Made by a program: the position numbers and the translations under genes. Below are positions 15,807-24,332 of a stretch of 64,000 bases of DNA, piece by piece (positions within the stretch are counted from its first letter, which is position 1; every line of letters starts with the position of its first letter). The DNA is from Burkholderiaceae bacterium. GTDB taxonomy: Bacteria; Pseudomonadota; Gammaproteobacteria; Burkholderiales; Burkholderiaceae_E. The notes under the pieces were generated by a model. It worked only from the letters and a program-made list of their open reading frames with translations. It was not told the DNA's origin and made no database searches. Location of the stretch: contig JAJPES010000057.1 in NCBI GenBank assembly GCA_021166725.1, forward strand, positions 62,001 through 126,000, given 5' to 3'.

Positions 15807-17452
15807 CCCTCTCTTGCATCGGACGCGATCCGCGCGCGCAGCACGTGCTTGAGCACCTTGCCCGACGCGGTGTGCGGGAGTTCATCGACGACGACGAGCC
15901 GCTCGGGAAACTTCTGGCGCGCGAGCTTTGCATCCTCGAGGAACGCGACGACGTCGGTCAGTTCGAGCTTCGAGCCGGGCCGCAGCGCGACGTATGCGCA
16001 CGCTGTCTCGCCGAGCCGCGAATGCGGCATCGCTACCACCGCCGCCTCGACGATCGCAGGATGACGGTGCAGGACGTCCTCGATCTCCTTCGGGCTGATG
16101 TTCTCGCCGCCGCGGATGATCAGGTCCTTCTTCCGGCCACTGACGGTGATGTAGCCGTGCTCGTCGACAAAACCGAGATCGCCGCTGCGGAAGAACCCTT
16201 GCTCGTCGAACGCTTCGGCGTTGTGCCGGGGATCGGTGTAGCCGACCATCACCTCGGGGCCGCGCACGAGGATCTCGCCTTCGCGGCCCATCTCGACGTC
16301 GTTGCCGTCGCCGTCGACGATGCGCACCTCGTTGTTCACGATCCGCCCGTCAGTGGTGGCACCTCTTTCCACAGGATCACCACGCGCGACGCCGAGCGAT
16401 ACAGTGGGCGCCTCGCTGCTGCCGTAGACGCGAAAAGTGAGGCAATTCGGCAGCGCCTGCGTGGCCCGCTTGACGACTTCCGGCGGTACCGGAGCGCCGC
16501 CGCTGCCGTAAAGGCGCAGCGACGGCAGGGCGGTCTTCCTGCGTTCGACTTCCGACACGAGCTCGACGAGGAAGGGCGTGGCGCCGATGCTGAAACTCGC
16601 CCCGTGTTCCTCGATAAGCCGCACGCCAGCTGCCGCATCCCAGCGCTCCATCAGTACCGCCTTCATCGCGGTAGCAAACGGCAGCTCGAGCGCGTAGAGA
16701 TAGCCGGTAATGTGCGTGACCGGCGACGGCATCCACACCACGTCGCGCTCGGTGAACGCCCAGAACGAGATGACGGCGTCGATCTCGGCGCGAAGCGTGT
16801 TGTGCGTGTGCAGGACCCCCTTCGGATCCCCGGTCGTGCCCGACGTGTAGAGCAGTAGCTTGACGTCGTTCGGGTCGACGTCGGGGAAGCTCTGCTCGAG
16901 GGAACGAAGTTCGCCGTTCTGCTCCGTCATCCACCGATCGAACGACCGATAGCCTTCCCGGGTGTCGCGCACGAGGACCACCTCGCGCAGGTCGGGTAAC
17001 GACGGACGCAGTCGCGCGACCATGGCGAGATAGTCGACGCTTCGGAAGGTCGTCGGCACGAACAGTACGCGCGTGCGCGATTGCTTCAGGATGAACCCGA
17101 CCTCGGCGTCGCGATAGATCGGAATGATCGGATTGCAGACGAAGCCGCCGATCGATGCAGCGAGGTTTACGACCATCGCCTCATGCCAGTTCGGCAACTG
17201 AAAGCTGATCACGTCGCCGCGCTGCAGCCCGATGGCGCGGAGCGCCGAAGCGAGTCGCACGCCGCGCTCGTACAGCGGTGCAAAGCCGATCCTCCTTTCG
17301 CCGTCGACGACCGCGACGCGATTGGACTCGTTGCGTGCGCGTTCCCGCGCGCAACGCGCGAGCGTGACGCCAGTCCACTGGCCGCCTTCGCCGAAGCGCG
17401 CGATCGTCTCGTCGTCGACGCGGGTGGCCCAACCGCTCGGATCTCGTCGCAT
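15803..17452 (-). CDS. AMP-dependent acyl-CoA ligase (medium-chain/cyclic acid type)
   Basis: A 549-residue ANL-superfamily adenylating enzyme. Motifs in order are the P-loop LLYTSGTTGDPKGVLHTHN (about residues 190-208), YGSSEAP, GYTDPRHNAEAFDEQGFFRSGDLG, and the hinge/A8 motif VSGRKKDLIIRGGENISPKEIE. The A10 lysine lies in HTASGKVLKHVLR near the C-terminus. The overall pattern recalls cyclohexanecarboxylate-CoA ligase and related acid:CoA ligases, but substrate cannot be read from the sequence. AAGGAG lies before the ATG. It is 29 nt downstream of the tetR gene and probably activates the substrate degraded by the neighbouring acyl-CoA dehydrogenase and hydratase. Confidence 0.88.
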   Translation of the reverse strand: MRRDPSGWATRVDDETIARFGEGGQWTGVTLARCARERARNESNRVAVVDGERRIGFAPLYERGVRLASALRAIGLQRGDVISFQLPNWHEAMVVNLAASIGGFVCNPIIPIYRDAEVGFILKQSRTRVLFVPTTFRSVDYLAMVARLRPSLPDLREVVLVRDTREGYRSFDRWMTEQNGELRSLEQSFPDVDPNDVKLLLYTSGTTGDPKGVLHTHNTLRAEIDAVISFWAFTERDVVWMPSPVTHITGYLYALELPFATAMKAVLMERWDAAAGVRLIEEHGASFSIGATPFLVELVSEVERRKTALPSLRLYGSGGAPVPPEVVKRATQALPNCLTFRVYGSSEAPTVSLGVARGDPVERGATTDGRIVNNEVRIVDGDGNDVEMGREGEILVRGPEVMVGYTDPRHNAEAFDEQGFFRSGDLGFVDEHGYITVSGRKKDLIIRGGENISPKEIEDVLHRHPAIVEAAVVAMPHSRLGETACAYVALRPGSKLELTDVVAFLEDAKLARQKFPERLVVVDELPHTASGKVLKHVLRARIASDAREG

Positions 17453-17481
17453 CGTTTCGTCTCCTTTCCCGCGCGAGACGG

Positions 17482-18114
17482 CTATTTCAGCCCGTCGCGC
17501 ACCATCTTCATGTACGTACCGATCACCTTCTCGGGCAGCGATCGCGCGCGCGCCTTGTCCTTCACGTAGCGCAGGTACAGATAGCTGCGCGCCGCCATGA
17601 ACATGTAGGCGATCGTCTCGAGCTCTTCCTGGTCGAAGTGCCGGATCTCGCCCGACTGCAGCGCCCGGCGCAGCGAATCGACGTAGTGGTCTGTGAGCAG
17701 CTTGAAGTGCTTGCGATAGGCGGTGGGCGATGCAACCTCGGCTTCGTTCAGGATGCGAAAGAACCCGGGGTTGTCCTTCAGGTACTCAAAGAAGGCTCGA
17801 AAACCTCGCTCTTCCAGGTCGTAGACGTCCTTGGCCCCCGTCACCCGGTCGCGGATGAAATGCAGCATGTGGTGCCCCACGTGGGGCAGCAGTTCGTCGA
17901 ACAGTTCCTGGCGCGACCCGAAATACAGATAGAAGGTTCCCTGCGCTATCCCGGCCGCCTCGGTGATGCGATTGATCGACGCGTCGGCGTATCCGTGCTT
18001 GCCGACTACCTTCGATGCCGCCTCGAAGATCGCCTGCCGTGCGCCGGCGGCGCGCTCCTGTCGTGAGAGCCGCTTGCGCGGGCGAAGGGCGGCACTCGTT
18101 GCGGAATCGTTCAT
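17482..18114 (-). CDS. TetR-family transcriptional regulator
   Basis: A 210-residue regulator. The helix-turn-helix spans about residues 40-70 (INRITEAAGIAQGTFYLYFGSRQELFDELL), followed by an all-helical ligand-binding domain. Regulators of this kind next to acyl-CoA genes usually sense an acyl-CoA intermediate and repress. ATG 18114 follows the stop of the decayed livF by only 2 nt. The likely targets are the two similar inverted repeats at 20494 and 29571, in front of the divergent transcription units of this island; this link is inference. Confidence 0.9.
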   Translation of the reverse strand: MNDSATSAALRPRKRLSRQERAAGARQAIFEAASKVVGKHGYADASINRITEAAGIAQGTFYLYFGSRQELFDELLPHVGHHMLHFIRDRVTGAKDVYDLEERGFRAFFEYLKDNPGFFRILNEAEVASPTAYRKHFKLLTDHYVDSLRRALQSGEIRHFDQEELETIAYMFMAARSYLYLRYVKDKARARSLPEKVIGTYMKMVRDGLK

Positions 18115-18116
18115 GT

Positions 18117-18477
18117 CTATACGGCCAGATAGCGGTTGGCGATTTCGGGACGCGCGTCGAAGTCCGGCCAGCTTCCCTCGAAGACGACGCGGCCCGTGTC
18201 GATCACGTAGACGAAGTCGGCGCACTGCCGGGAAAACCAGAGGTTCTGTTCGGTCAGCAGCAACGCCGCCCCTGCTTCCGGCGCGCATTATTCACCTGTT
18301 CAGCCATCTGTTGCACGCGCAGCGGTGCAACGCCCTCGGTCGGCTCGTCCCAAAGCACGCACCGCGGCTTGGGAACGAGCCCACGCGCCAGGCGAGGATC
18401 TGCTGCTGGCCACCGCTCCACTGGTTGCCCATTCGGAATCGCAGCTCGGCGAACGCGGGAAACAGCTCAACGCCATC
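18117..18477 (-). pseudogene. Frameshifted livF-type ABC ATPase remnant
   Basis: Pieces of a LivF-like branched-chain ABC ATPase occur in order but in different frames. The first reads VELFPAFAELRF...NQWSGGQQQ (signature motif). The second has VLWDEPTEGVAPLRVQQMAEQV (Walker B and D-loop). The last, in another frame, is ALLLTEQNLWFSRQCADFVYV...IANRYLAV followed by TAG (switch His region, here Gln, and C-terminus). At least two frameshifts separate them, and the Walker A half is missing. A different, intact livF is present at 23603, so this is either a lost second transporter gene or a leftover of rearrangement. It lies between the acyl-CoA dehydrogenase and tetR. Confidence 0.8.
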
Positions 18478-19653
18478 TCAAGGTCTCCCGCCGGACCACT
18501 TGAAGACGTTGTTGCGCTGCACGGCCGATGAACCGCCGATGATCGGCAGCAGCAACGCATCGCGCACGTAGCGCTCAGCGTCGAAGTCCTTCACGTAGCC
18601 GTAGGCGCCGAAGATCGTCTGGCATTCGAGCGCGACCGATTTCGCTACTTCGGTGGCGAAGAGCTTCGCCATCGACGTCTCGACGCCGCAGCGTACGTGC
18701 TCGTTCGCCAGCCACGCGGCGTGGTAGAGCACGAGTCGTGCGGCGTGCAGCTGCGTCTTCATGTCGGCGAGCTTGTGCTGGATCGACTGATAATGGTCGA
18801 TCGTCTTGCCGAACTGCTTGCGCTCCGCGGCGTACGCCCACGCGTCGTCGAGCGCCGCGCGTGCGATCCCGACGCCGATCGCCGCAACCTCGAGCTTCTC
18901 GACGTCGAGCCCGGAGCCGACGATCATCGACCAGCCGTTGTTCCAGCCGGCCTCGCCACCGATCACGTTGTCGAACGGCACCTCGACATCGTCGAAGCTC
19001 ACGTCGGTGGTCGCCGCCCCTTTCATGCCGAGGCTTTCGATCGGCGTGATTGTCACGCCCCGTGCGGTGGGCGGGATCAGGACGAGCGATAGATTCTTGT
19101 AGCGCGCGTTCGCGTTGCCGCTGCGCACGAGCGCATAGATGTAGTCGGCGATCGCCGCGCCCGAGCAGAAGCGCTTTGCGCCGTTGATGCGCACGTTGTT
19201 GCCGACGCGCTCGGCGCGCGTCTTGACGCCCGCGAGGTCGGCGCCGGCATCGGGCTCGGTCCAGCCGTACGCGAAGATCAGCGAGCCGTCGACGACGCGC
19301 GGCAGCAACTCCTGCTTCTGCACCTCGGTGGCGCACTCGACGAGGTTCATTCCCGCGTAGCACGCCGCCATGATGTACGGCACCGAAACAGCCAGGCTGC
19401 GCCTCGACAGTTCCTCGATGACGACCATCGTCGCGAAGATGTCGCGCCCGGCGCCGCCGTATTCCTCGGGCACCGTCAGGCCCATCACGCCGAGTCGCGC
19501 GAGCTTGTCGAAGACGTCCCTCGGGAAGTAATTGTCGCGATCCCACTGCGCCGCGGCGCTGCGCGGCATCTCCTTCTCGACGAATCGTTCGAGCGATTCA
19601 CGCAGCTGGCGCACGTGGTCTGGTTCGCCGAAATTCATGCTGCCGCCGCTCAT
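18478..19653 (-). CDS. Acyl-CoA dehydrogenase
   Basis: A 391-residue FAD-dependent acyl-CoA dehydrogenase. The FAD/substrate blocks YGWTEPDAGADLAGVKTRAE and RINGAKRFCSGA are clear, and the C-terminal helices end RYVRDALLLPIIGGSSAVQRNN. The base of most family members, the Glu in YEGTS, is Gly here (IIGGSS). A Glu is present in GLDVEKLEVAA, where isovaleryl-CoA dehydrogenase and long-chain enzymes carry their catalytic Glu, so the base has probably moved. That hints at branched or bulky substrates. Its ATG overlaps the hydratase TGA by 4 nt. Confidence 0.9.
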   Translation of the reverse strand: MSGGSMNFGEPDHVRQLRESLERFVEKEMPRSAAAQWDRDNYFPRDVFDKLARLGVMGLTVPEEYGGAGRDIFATMVVIEELSRRSLAVSVPYIMAACYAGMNLVECATEVQKQELLPRVVDGSLIFAYGWTEPDAGADLAGVKTRAERVGNNVRINGAKRFCSGAAIADYIYALVRSGNANARYKNLSLVLIPPTARGVTITPIESLGMKGAATTDVSFDDVEVPFDNVIGGEAGWNNGWSMIVGSGLDVEKLEVAAIGVGIARAALDDAWAYAAERKQFGKTIDHYQSIQHKLADMKTQLHAARLVLYHAAWLANEHVRCGVETSMAKLFATEVAKSVALECQTIFGAYGYVKDFDAERYVRDALLLPIIGGSSAVQRNNVFKWSGGRP

Positions 19654-20444
19654 CGACCGGTGAACTTCGGCGCCCGCTTCTCACGGAACGCGTTGACCGC
19701 CTCCTGGTGATCGGCGGTGATGTTCGACAGCGCTTCGTAGGCGAGCGACGCATCCATGATCGAATGCGCGAGCTGCTTCAGTCCGATGTTCACCGACATC
19801 TTGCTCCAGCGGATCGCCTTGGTGGCGCCCGCCGCAAGGCGATCGGCGAACTGCACGACGAACGAGTCGAGTTCGTCCGAGGGCAACGCGCGGTTGATCA
19901 GCCCGATGCGCGCCGCTTCGGCCGCCGTCATCAGGTCTCCGGTCATCAGGTATTCCTTGGCGCGCGCGTAGCCGATCAGCTGGGGCCAGATCACCGCCCC
20001 GCCGTCGCCGGCAACGAACCCGACGCTCACGTGCGGATCGCCGATCTTCGCGTTCTCCGCTGCGAAGATCACGTCGCAGAACAGCGCGATCGTCGCGCCC
20101 AGCCCGGTGGCGTGCCCGTTCAGCTTCGCGATGACCGGCTTCTCGCAATCTAGCAGCGAGAAGACGATCTGCTTGCCTTCGCGCGCCGTCTTCTCGAACG
20201 ACGCCGGGTCGTCGATCATCTTCTGCATCCAATCGATGTCGCCGCCGGATGAGAAGGCGCGTCCCGCGCCGGTGAGCACCGCCAGGTCGCAGTCGCGATC
20301 ATTCGACACGTCGTCGAACACCCGAGCGAGTTCGGCGTGCATCTCCTCGTCGACGGCGTTGAGCTTCTCCGGCCGGTTCATGGTGATCTCGAGCACGCGG
20401 CCACGGCGCTCGAAGACGAGAGTCTTGTAGGTATCGAAGTTCAT
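19650..20444 (-). CDS. Enoyl-CoA hydratase/isomerase family protein
   Basis: A 264-residue crotonase-fold enzyme. The first oxyanion-hole strand is AFSSGGDIDWM and the second is LNGHATGLGATIALFCDVIFAAE, followed by KIGDPHVSVGFVAGDGG. In the hydratase pattern the catalytic Glu pair sits in this region; here Asp (GDPH) and Asp/Gly (AGDGG) occupy similar places, so hydratase versus other crotonase chemistry is uncertain. It is the first gene of the leftward unit hydratase - acyl-CoA dehydrogenase - (broken livF) - tetR - ligase. Confidence 0.88.
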   Translation of the reverse strand: MNFDTYKTLVFERRGRVLEITMNRPEKLNAVDEEMHAELARVFDDVSNDRDCDLAVLTGAGRAFSSGGDIDWMQKMIDDPASFEKTAREGKQIVFSLLDCEKPVIAKLNGHATGLGATIALFCDVIFAAENAKIGDPHVSVGFVAGDGGAVIWPQLIGYARAKEYLMTGDLMTAAEAARIGLINRALPSDELDSFVVQFADRLAAGATKAIRWSKMSVNIGLKQLAHSIMDASLAYEALSNITADHQEAVNAFREKRAPKFTGR

Positions 20445-20493
20445 TTGTGCCTCGCGGTACTTGTTTACGCGTATCCTATGTCGTCATGATTGA

Positions 20494-20515
20494 TGAGTCA
20501 ACGTTCACTGACTCG
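20494..20515. promoter_or_regulatory. Inverted repeat, candidate TetR operator (copy 1)
   Basis: The repeat GAGTCA-N8-TGACTC (arms 20495-20500 and 20509-20514) lies in the 100-bp gap between the divergent hydratase and SDR genes. A near copy is at 29571. The arms, the 8-nt spacer and much of the flank (TGATGAGTCAAC) are shared. The size and symmetry fit a TetR-type site, and a TetR gene lies in the hydratase unit. Confidence 0.6.
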
Positions 20516-20548
20516 TTGTTCATGTATCTGCCTACTGGAGAGCCGCGC

Positions 20549-21334
20549 GTGCCACTCGACGAAGCCGCAGACGAAGCGCCCGTTGCCGAATCCGACCGTC
20601 CGGTAGCCGTCGTCACCGGCGGCGCGAGCGGGATCGGTCGCGCGTGCGCGCAGGCATTGCAGGCAACCGGCGCCATCGTCGTCGTCGCCGATCTTCGAGC
20701 GGACGCCGACCATGCCGCGGCGCGCGGCAGCGGGCTCGTTCAAGTCGTCTGCGACGTGCGCAGGGAAGAGGACGTGGTCGCGCTCTTCGACAGGGTGCGC
20801 GTCGATTTCGGGCGCGTCGACGTTCTCGTGAACAGCGCCGGCGTGATCGAACGCGCGACCAGAACCATCGAACAGAAGGTCGGCGACTGGGATCGCGTGA
20901 TGTCGGTGAACGCGCGCGGCACCTTCCTGTGTTGCCGCGAGGCGGGACGCACGATGGTCGCTCGACGCAGCGGAGTGATCGTCAACATCTCGTCGGTGGC
21001 CGGGATCCTCGCGATCCCGGGGTCCAACGCGTACGGACCGAGCAAGGCGGCGGTCGCGCTGATGACGCGGAACCTGGCATGTGAATGGGCACGGTTCGGC
21101 GTGCGCGTGAACGCGGTCGCGCCCGGCTACGTCGACGCGCCGATGGCACACGAACTGTTCCAAGACGAGACGATGATGCGCAAGGCGCTCGAACGCGTGC
21201 CGCAGGCCCGGCTCGGGACGGCGCAGGAGATCGCCGCCGTCGTGTCGTTCCTGTGCTCGCCTGTCGCAGGCTACGTCACCGGCGCCGTCGTTCCCGTGAA
21301 TGGCGGATGGAGCGCGCTCGGCAGCGCGAGTTAG
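20549..21334 (+). CDS. Short-chain dehydrogenase/reductase (FabG-like)
   Basis: A 261-residue classical SDR. It has VVTGGASGIGRAC (NAD(P) binding), LVNSAGV, the catalytic Ser in NISSVAG and Tyr-x-x-x-Lys in NAYGPSKAA, and a C-terminal GAVVPVNGGW. The second-strand residue pattern VVVADLRAD favours NAD. Start choice: GTG at 20549 has GGAGAG 6 nt upstream, whereas the upstream ATGs at 20486 and 20522 have no ribosome-binding site, and 20486 would put the operator-like repeat inside the gene. It probably acts on a 3-hydroxyacyl or alcohol intermediate of the island. Its stop overlaps the stop of the convergent lipoyl gene. Confidence 0.87.
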   Translation: MPLDEAADEAPVAESDRPVAVVTGGASGIGRACAQALQATGAIVVVADLRADADHAAARGSGLVQVVCDVRREEDVVALFDRVRVDFGRVDVLVNSAGVIERATRTIEQKVGDWDRVMSVNARGTFLCCREAGRTMVARRSGVIVNISSVAGILAIPGSNAYGPSKAAVALMTRNLACEWARFGVRVNAVAPGYVDAPMAHELFQDETMMRKALERVPQARLGTAQEIAAVVSFLCSPVAGYVTGAVVPVNGGWSALGSAS

Positions 21335-21579
21335 GCGGGCTGCAGCGCGTCGATCACGCATACAGGCGCGCGTGCCGCCGCGGAATAACCGATTGGAACG
21401 AGAACCTCGAGAAGCGTGCCGTCGCACGGCGCCTCGACCTCGGTCGTAACCTTCTCGGTTTCCACCTGGTATAGCGACTCGCCCTTGCGAAACGACTCGC
21501 CGGGCGCCCGGTGCCAGGCGACGACCGTGGCCTCGTCCATGTTCATCCCGAACATCGGCATCTTCAGCGTGATTCTCAA
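21331..21579 (-). CDS. Free-standing biotinyl/lipoyl-attachment domain protein
   Basis: An 82-residue protein consisting of one lipoyl-type domain. The N-terminal strand is ITLKMPMFGMNMDEATV and the modification hairpin is VETEKVTTEVEAP, with the Lys flanked by Glu/Val as in lipoyl domains of 2-oxoacid dehydrogenase E2 proteins. There is no catalytic E2 domain. The start TTG at 21579 overlaps the E1-beta TGA; an in-frame ATG seven codons later is an alternative. It is the last gene of the long leftward operon. Confidence 0.82.
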   Translation of the reverse strand: MRITLKMPMFGMNMDEATVVAWHRAPGESFRKGESLYQVETEKVTTEVEAPCDGTLLEVLVPIGYSAAARAPVCVIDALQPA

Positions 21580-22580
21580 CGTACGTGTCCTCGTGGGCCC
21601 CCGGCGCCTGCCCCTGCAACGGCCGACCGGATCGCATCCATCACCCCGGCCTCGTCGGGAAGAACGGCTTCTTCGAGCGATGGTGCGTAGGGAATCGCGA
21701 CGTCGGCGACGGTGACACGCCGCACGGGCGCCTTCAGGCTCTCGAACGCATGCTCGAACACGAGCGCTGCGATCTCGGCAGCAGCGCCGCACGTGCGGCG
21801 CGCTTCGTCGACGACGACCAGGCGTCCGGTGCGTCGCACCGAATCGATGATCATCGATTCGTCGAGCGGAAAGACCGTTCGTGGGTCGACTACTTCCGCG
21901 TCGATGCCCTCGTCCGCAACCGCTTCGGCGGCTCGTACCGCGTGGCGAAGCATCGCGCCGATGGCGACAACCGTCACGTCGGCGCCCGGACGGACGATGC
22001 GGCCCTGGCCGATCGGCACGAGAACGTCGCCTCCGGGAACATCGCCCTGCTCGCCACCGCGCCGGATGGGTTGCAGGAACACAGTGGGCGCGTCGTCGCG
22101 AATGGCTGCTTTGAGCAGGCCCTTGGCGTCGGCGGGCGTCGCCGGAACGACCACCTTCAATCCGCCCAGGTTCATCAACGCCGGATAAGGCACGTCCGAG
22201 TGCTGTGCACCGATCGACCGCCCCGCTCCGTACACAGCCATGAAAACGACGGGCAACCGCATCTGCCCTCCGGTCATGTAGCGCAACTTCGCCGCCTGGT
22301 TCGCTATCGCGTCGAAGGCGGTGTAGAGGAAGTTCCCGTACATAAGGTGCAGGATCGGTCGACGCCCCGACGCAGCGGCGCCGACCGCCATGCCGGCGAG
22401 CAGCGCTTCGCAGATCGGCGTATCGCGCACGCGCTGGGTGCCGAAGCGGTCGACGAGCCCGCGCGTATCGCCGAACAGGCTCGTCTGGACGTCCTCGCCG
22501 AACAACACAACGTCGGAATCGCGCTCCATCTCCTCGACGAGCGCCTCGTTGATTGCCTGTGTGAGTCGCTTGCGCGCCAT
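21576..22580 (-). CDS. 2-oxoacid dehydrogenase E1 component, beta subunit
   Basis: A 334-residue transketolase-type pyrimidine-binding plus C-terminal domain protein. Blocks include LTQAINEALVEEMERDSDVVLFGEDV (the Glu that activates ThDP is in GEDV), RVRDTPICEALLAGMAVGAA, and the C-terminal VVVDEARRTCGAAAEIAALV. The sequence is of the acetoin/pyruvate/branched-chain E1-beta type. The gene directly follows E1-alpha (8-nt gap) and is coupled to the lipoyl domain gene. Substrate is unknown. Confidence 0.9.
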   Translation of the reverse strand: MARKRLTQAINEALVEEMERDSDVVLFGEDVQTSLFGDTRGLVDRFGTQRVRDTPICEALLAGMAVGAAASGRRPILHLMYGNFLYTAFDAIANQAAKLRYMTGGQMRLPVVFMAVYGAGRSIGAQHSDVPYPALMNLGGLKVVVPATPADAKGLLKAAIRDDAPTVFLQPIRRGGEQGDVPGGDVLVPIGQGRIVRPGADVTVVAIGAMLRHAVRAAEAVADEGIDAEVVDPRTVFPLDESMIIDSVRRTGRLVVVDEARRTCGAAAEIAALVFEHAFESLKAPVRRVTVADVAIPYAPSLEEAVLPDEAGVMDAIRSAVAGAGAGGPRGHVR

Positions 22581-22588
22581 TTCGGTAC

Positions 22589-23590
22589 TCAGTCGATCAT
22601 CTGCGAGAACGCTGCTCGGCGGTCAGGCTCGGGTCGTGCGATCGCGTCGATCCAGACGCGTGCGACCTCGGCGTCCACCGACTCCGCCAATTCCGCGAGC
22701 TTCGCTCGTTCCACACCGCGCTCGGCGAGTTGCGCGGCGAATCGCGGAATCGGGTCGCGCGCCTGCCACTGCTCGACCTCGTCGTCGGTGCGATAGGCGC
22801 GAGAGAGGAAGCTCTTCTCGGTTTCTACGTGACCTCGATGACGATATGTGAGCGCCTCGATGAAGGTCGGGCCTTCGCCCCGTCGCGAACGACCGACCGC
22901 CTCCCGCGCGGCGCGCCAGACTTGCACGACGTCGTTGCCGTCGATGCGCACCGAGGGCACACCGAACGGGTGCGCACGTTCCGCAATGCCGCCTGCCGTC
23001 ACTGCATCGCTGCGCGAGAACTCCGAATAGCCGTTGTTCTCGCAGACCAGCAGCAACGGTAGTTTCCACAGCGCGGCCAGGTTCAACGCCTCGGCCACCA
23101 CTCCCTGGTTCGCGCCGCCATCGCCGAAGAACGCGACCGCCACCCGATCGTTGCCGGCGAGTTGCATCGACCACGCAGCGCCGACTGCGATCCCTATGCC
23201 GCCGCCGACGATGCCGTTCGCCCCGAGCATTCCGCGTTCGATGTCGGCGACGTGCATCGAGCCGCCCTTGCCGCCGCAGCTTCCGCTGGCTCGCCCTAGA
23301 ACCTCGCTCGCCATCGCGCTGGGCGATCCTCCCTTCGCGAGGAAATGGCCGTGTCCGCGATGCGTGCTGGCGATCCAATCGTCGTCGGACAGATGCGCAC
23401 AGACACCCACCGCGACCGCTTCCTGCCCGATCGACAGATGAACGGCGCCCGGCACTTCGCCGGCAGCGACCAGTTCGCCGAGCCGCTCCTCCATAGCCCG
23501 GATCAGCAACATCGCGCGATGGAACGACAGCAACTGGTCGAGCGACAGCTCTCCGCACGCTTCATCGTCGCCCTGCCGGATACACGACAT
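22589..23590 (-). CDS. 2-oxoacid dehydrogenase E1 component, alpha subunit
   Basis: A 333-residue ThDP-binding subunit. The ThDP motif starts FFGDGGANQG and continues to the conserved Asn (CENNGYSEFSR). STHRGHGHFLAKG and GKGGSMHVAD are the active-site loops seen in acetoin dehydrogenase and pyruvate dehydrogenase E1-alpha. A perfect GGAGGAG lies 7 nt before the ATG. It pairs with the beta subunit. No dihydrolipoyl acyltransferase or dehydrogenase is nearby. Confidence 0.9.
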   Translation of the reverse strand: MSCIRQGDDEACGELSLDQLLSFHRAMLLIRAMEERLGELVAAGEVPGAVHLSIGQEAVAVGVCAHLSDDDWIASTHRGHGHFLAKGGSPSAMASEVLGRASGSCGGKGGSMHVADIERGMLGANGIVGGGIGIAVGAAWSMQLAGNDRVAVAFFGDGGANQGVVAEALNLAALWKLPLLLVCENNGYSEFSRSDAVTAGGIAERAHPFGVPSVRIDGNDVVQVWRAAREAVGRSRRGEGPTFIEALTYRHRGHVETEKSFLSRAYRTDDEVEQWQARDPIPRFAAQLAERGVERAKLAELAESVDAEVARVWIDAIARPEPDRRAAFSQMID

Positions 23591-23602
23591 CGTGTTCTCC
23601 TC

Positions 23603-24328
23603 CTAGCTTCCAAGGTACGCGCGCAGCACCGTCTCGTCGCGCAGGATGCCTTCCCATTGATCGGGGCCGATCTCGTGGACGACGCGCCCCAGCGACATGA
23701 CGTACGCGCGGTCGGCGATCTCCGCAGCGAGTGCGACGTTCTGCTCCACCAGCAGGATCGCCATACCTCGCTCGCGCAATACGGCTACCGCTTGAGCGAT
23801 GTAGCGCAACACCTTCGGCGCAAGTCCGGTCGACGGCTCGTCCATGATCAGCAGATCGGGCTGCAGCAGTAGCGCCCGCCCGATCGCCACCATTTGCTGC
23901 TCGCCGCCGCTGAGCAGTTCCACCGGCGCGTCGAGCCGCTCGCGTATGAACGGGAACAGCGAGCAGACGTCGTCGATCGTGAAGCGGCGCTCGACATTGC
24001 GCGAAGTCCCGCGAAGCCGGGCGATCTCGAGGTTCGCGCGCACGCTCAACTCGCCGAAAAGGTGCCGGTTCTCGAGCACCACGCCGATGCCTTCGCGTAC
24101 GCGGAGGTGCGGCGCGAGCGTTCCGACCGGCTTGTCGCCCTTGTAAATCGAACCGGAGGTGATCGGCAGCAGGCCGCAGATTGCACGTACCAGCGTGCTC
24201 TTGCCGGCGCCGTTGGCGCCGATGATCGCAACGCTCTCGTTCGCGCCGATCTCGATGCTCAACTGCCGCAGGATCGGAATGGATCCGTAGCCCGCGTCGA
24301 TCGCATCGACCCGCAGCGTGCGTGCCAT
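23603..24328 (-). CDS. livF: Branched-chain-type ABC importer ATPase (LivF-like)
   Basis: A 241-residue ATPase with Walker A GANGAGKST, signature LSGGEQQMVAIGRAL, Walker B LLIMDEPSTGLAP and the LivF-type switch region LLVEQN (Gln in place of His, usual for LivF). It energises uptake together with LivG, LivM, LivH and the binding protein. ATG 24328 follows the livG stop by 4 nt; an in-frame ATG at 24355 would overlap livG. This is the intact copy; a decayed one lies at 18117. Confidence 0.9.
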   Translation of the reverse strand: MARTLRVDAIDAGYGSIPILRQLSIEIGANESVAIIGANGAGKSTLVRAICGLLPITSGSIYKGDKPVGTLAPHLRVREGIGVVLENRHLFGELSVRANLEIARLRGTSRNVERRFTIDDVCSLFPFIRERLDAPVELLSGGEQQMVAIGRALLLQPDLLIMDEPSTGLAPKVLRYIAQAVAVLRERGMAILLVEQNVALAAEIADRAYVMSLGRVVHEIGPDQWEGILRDETVLRAYLGS

Positions 24329-24332
24329 CGCT

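Noticed and set aside
20486-20548. Longer SDR start at ATG 20486 or 20522
   Set aside because: No ribosome-binding site, and the upstream choice would put the operator-like repeat inside the coding region; GTG 20549 has GGAGAG at proper distance.
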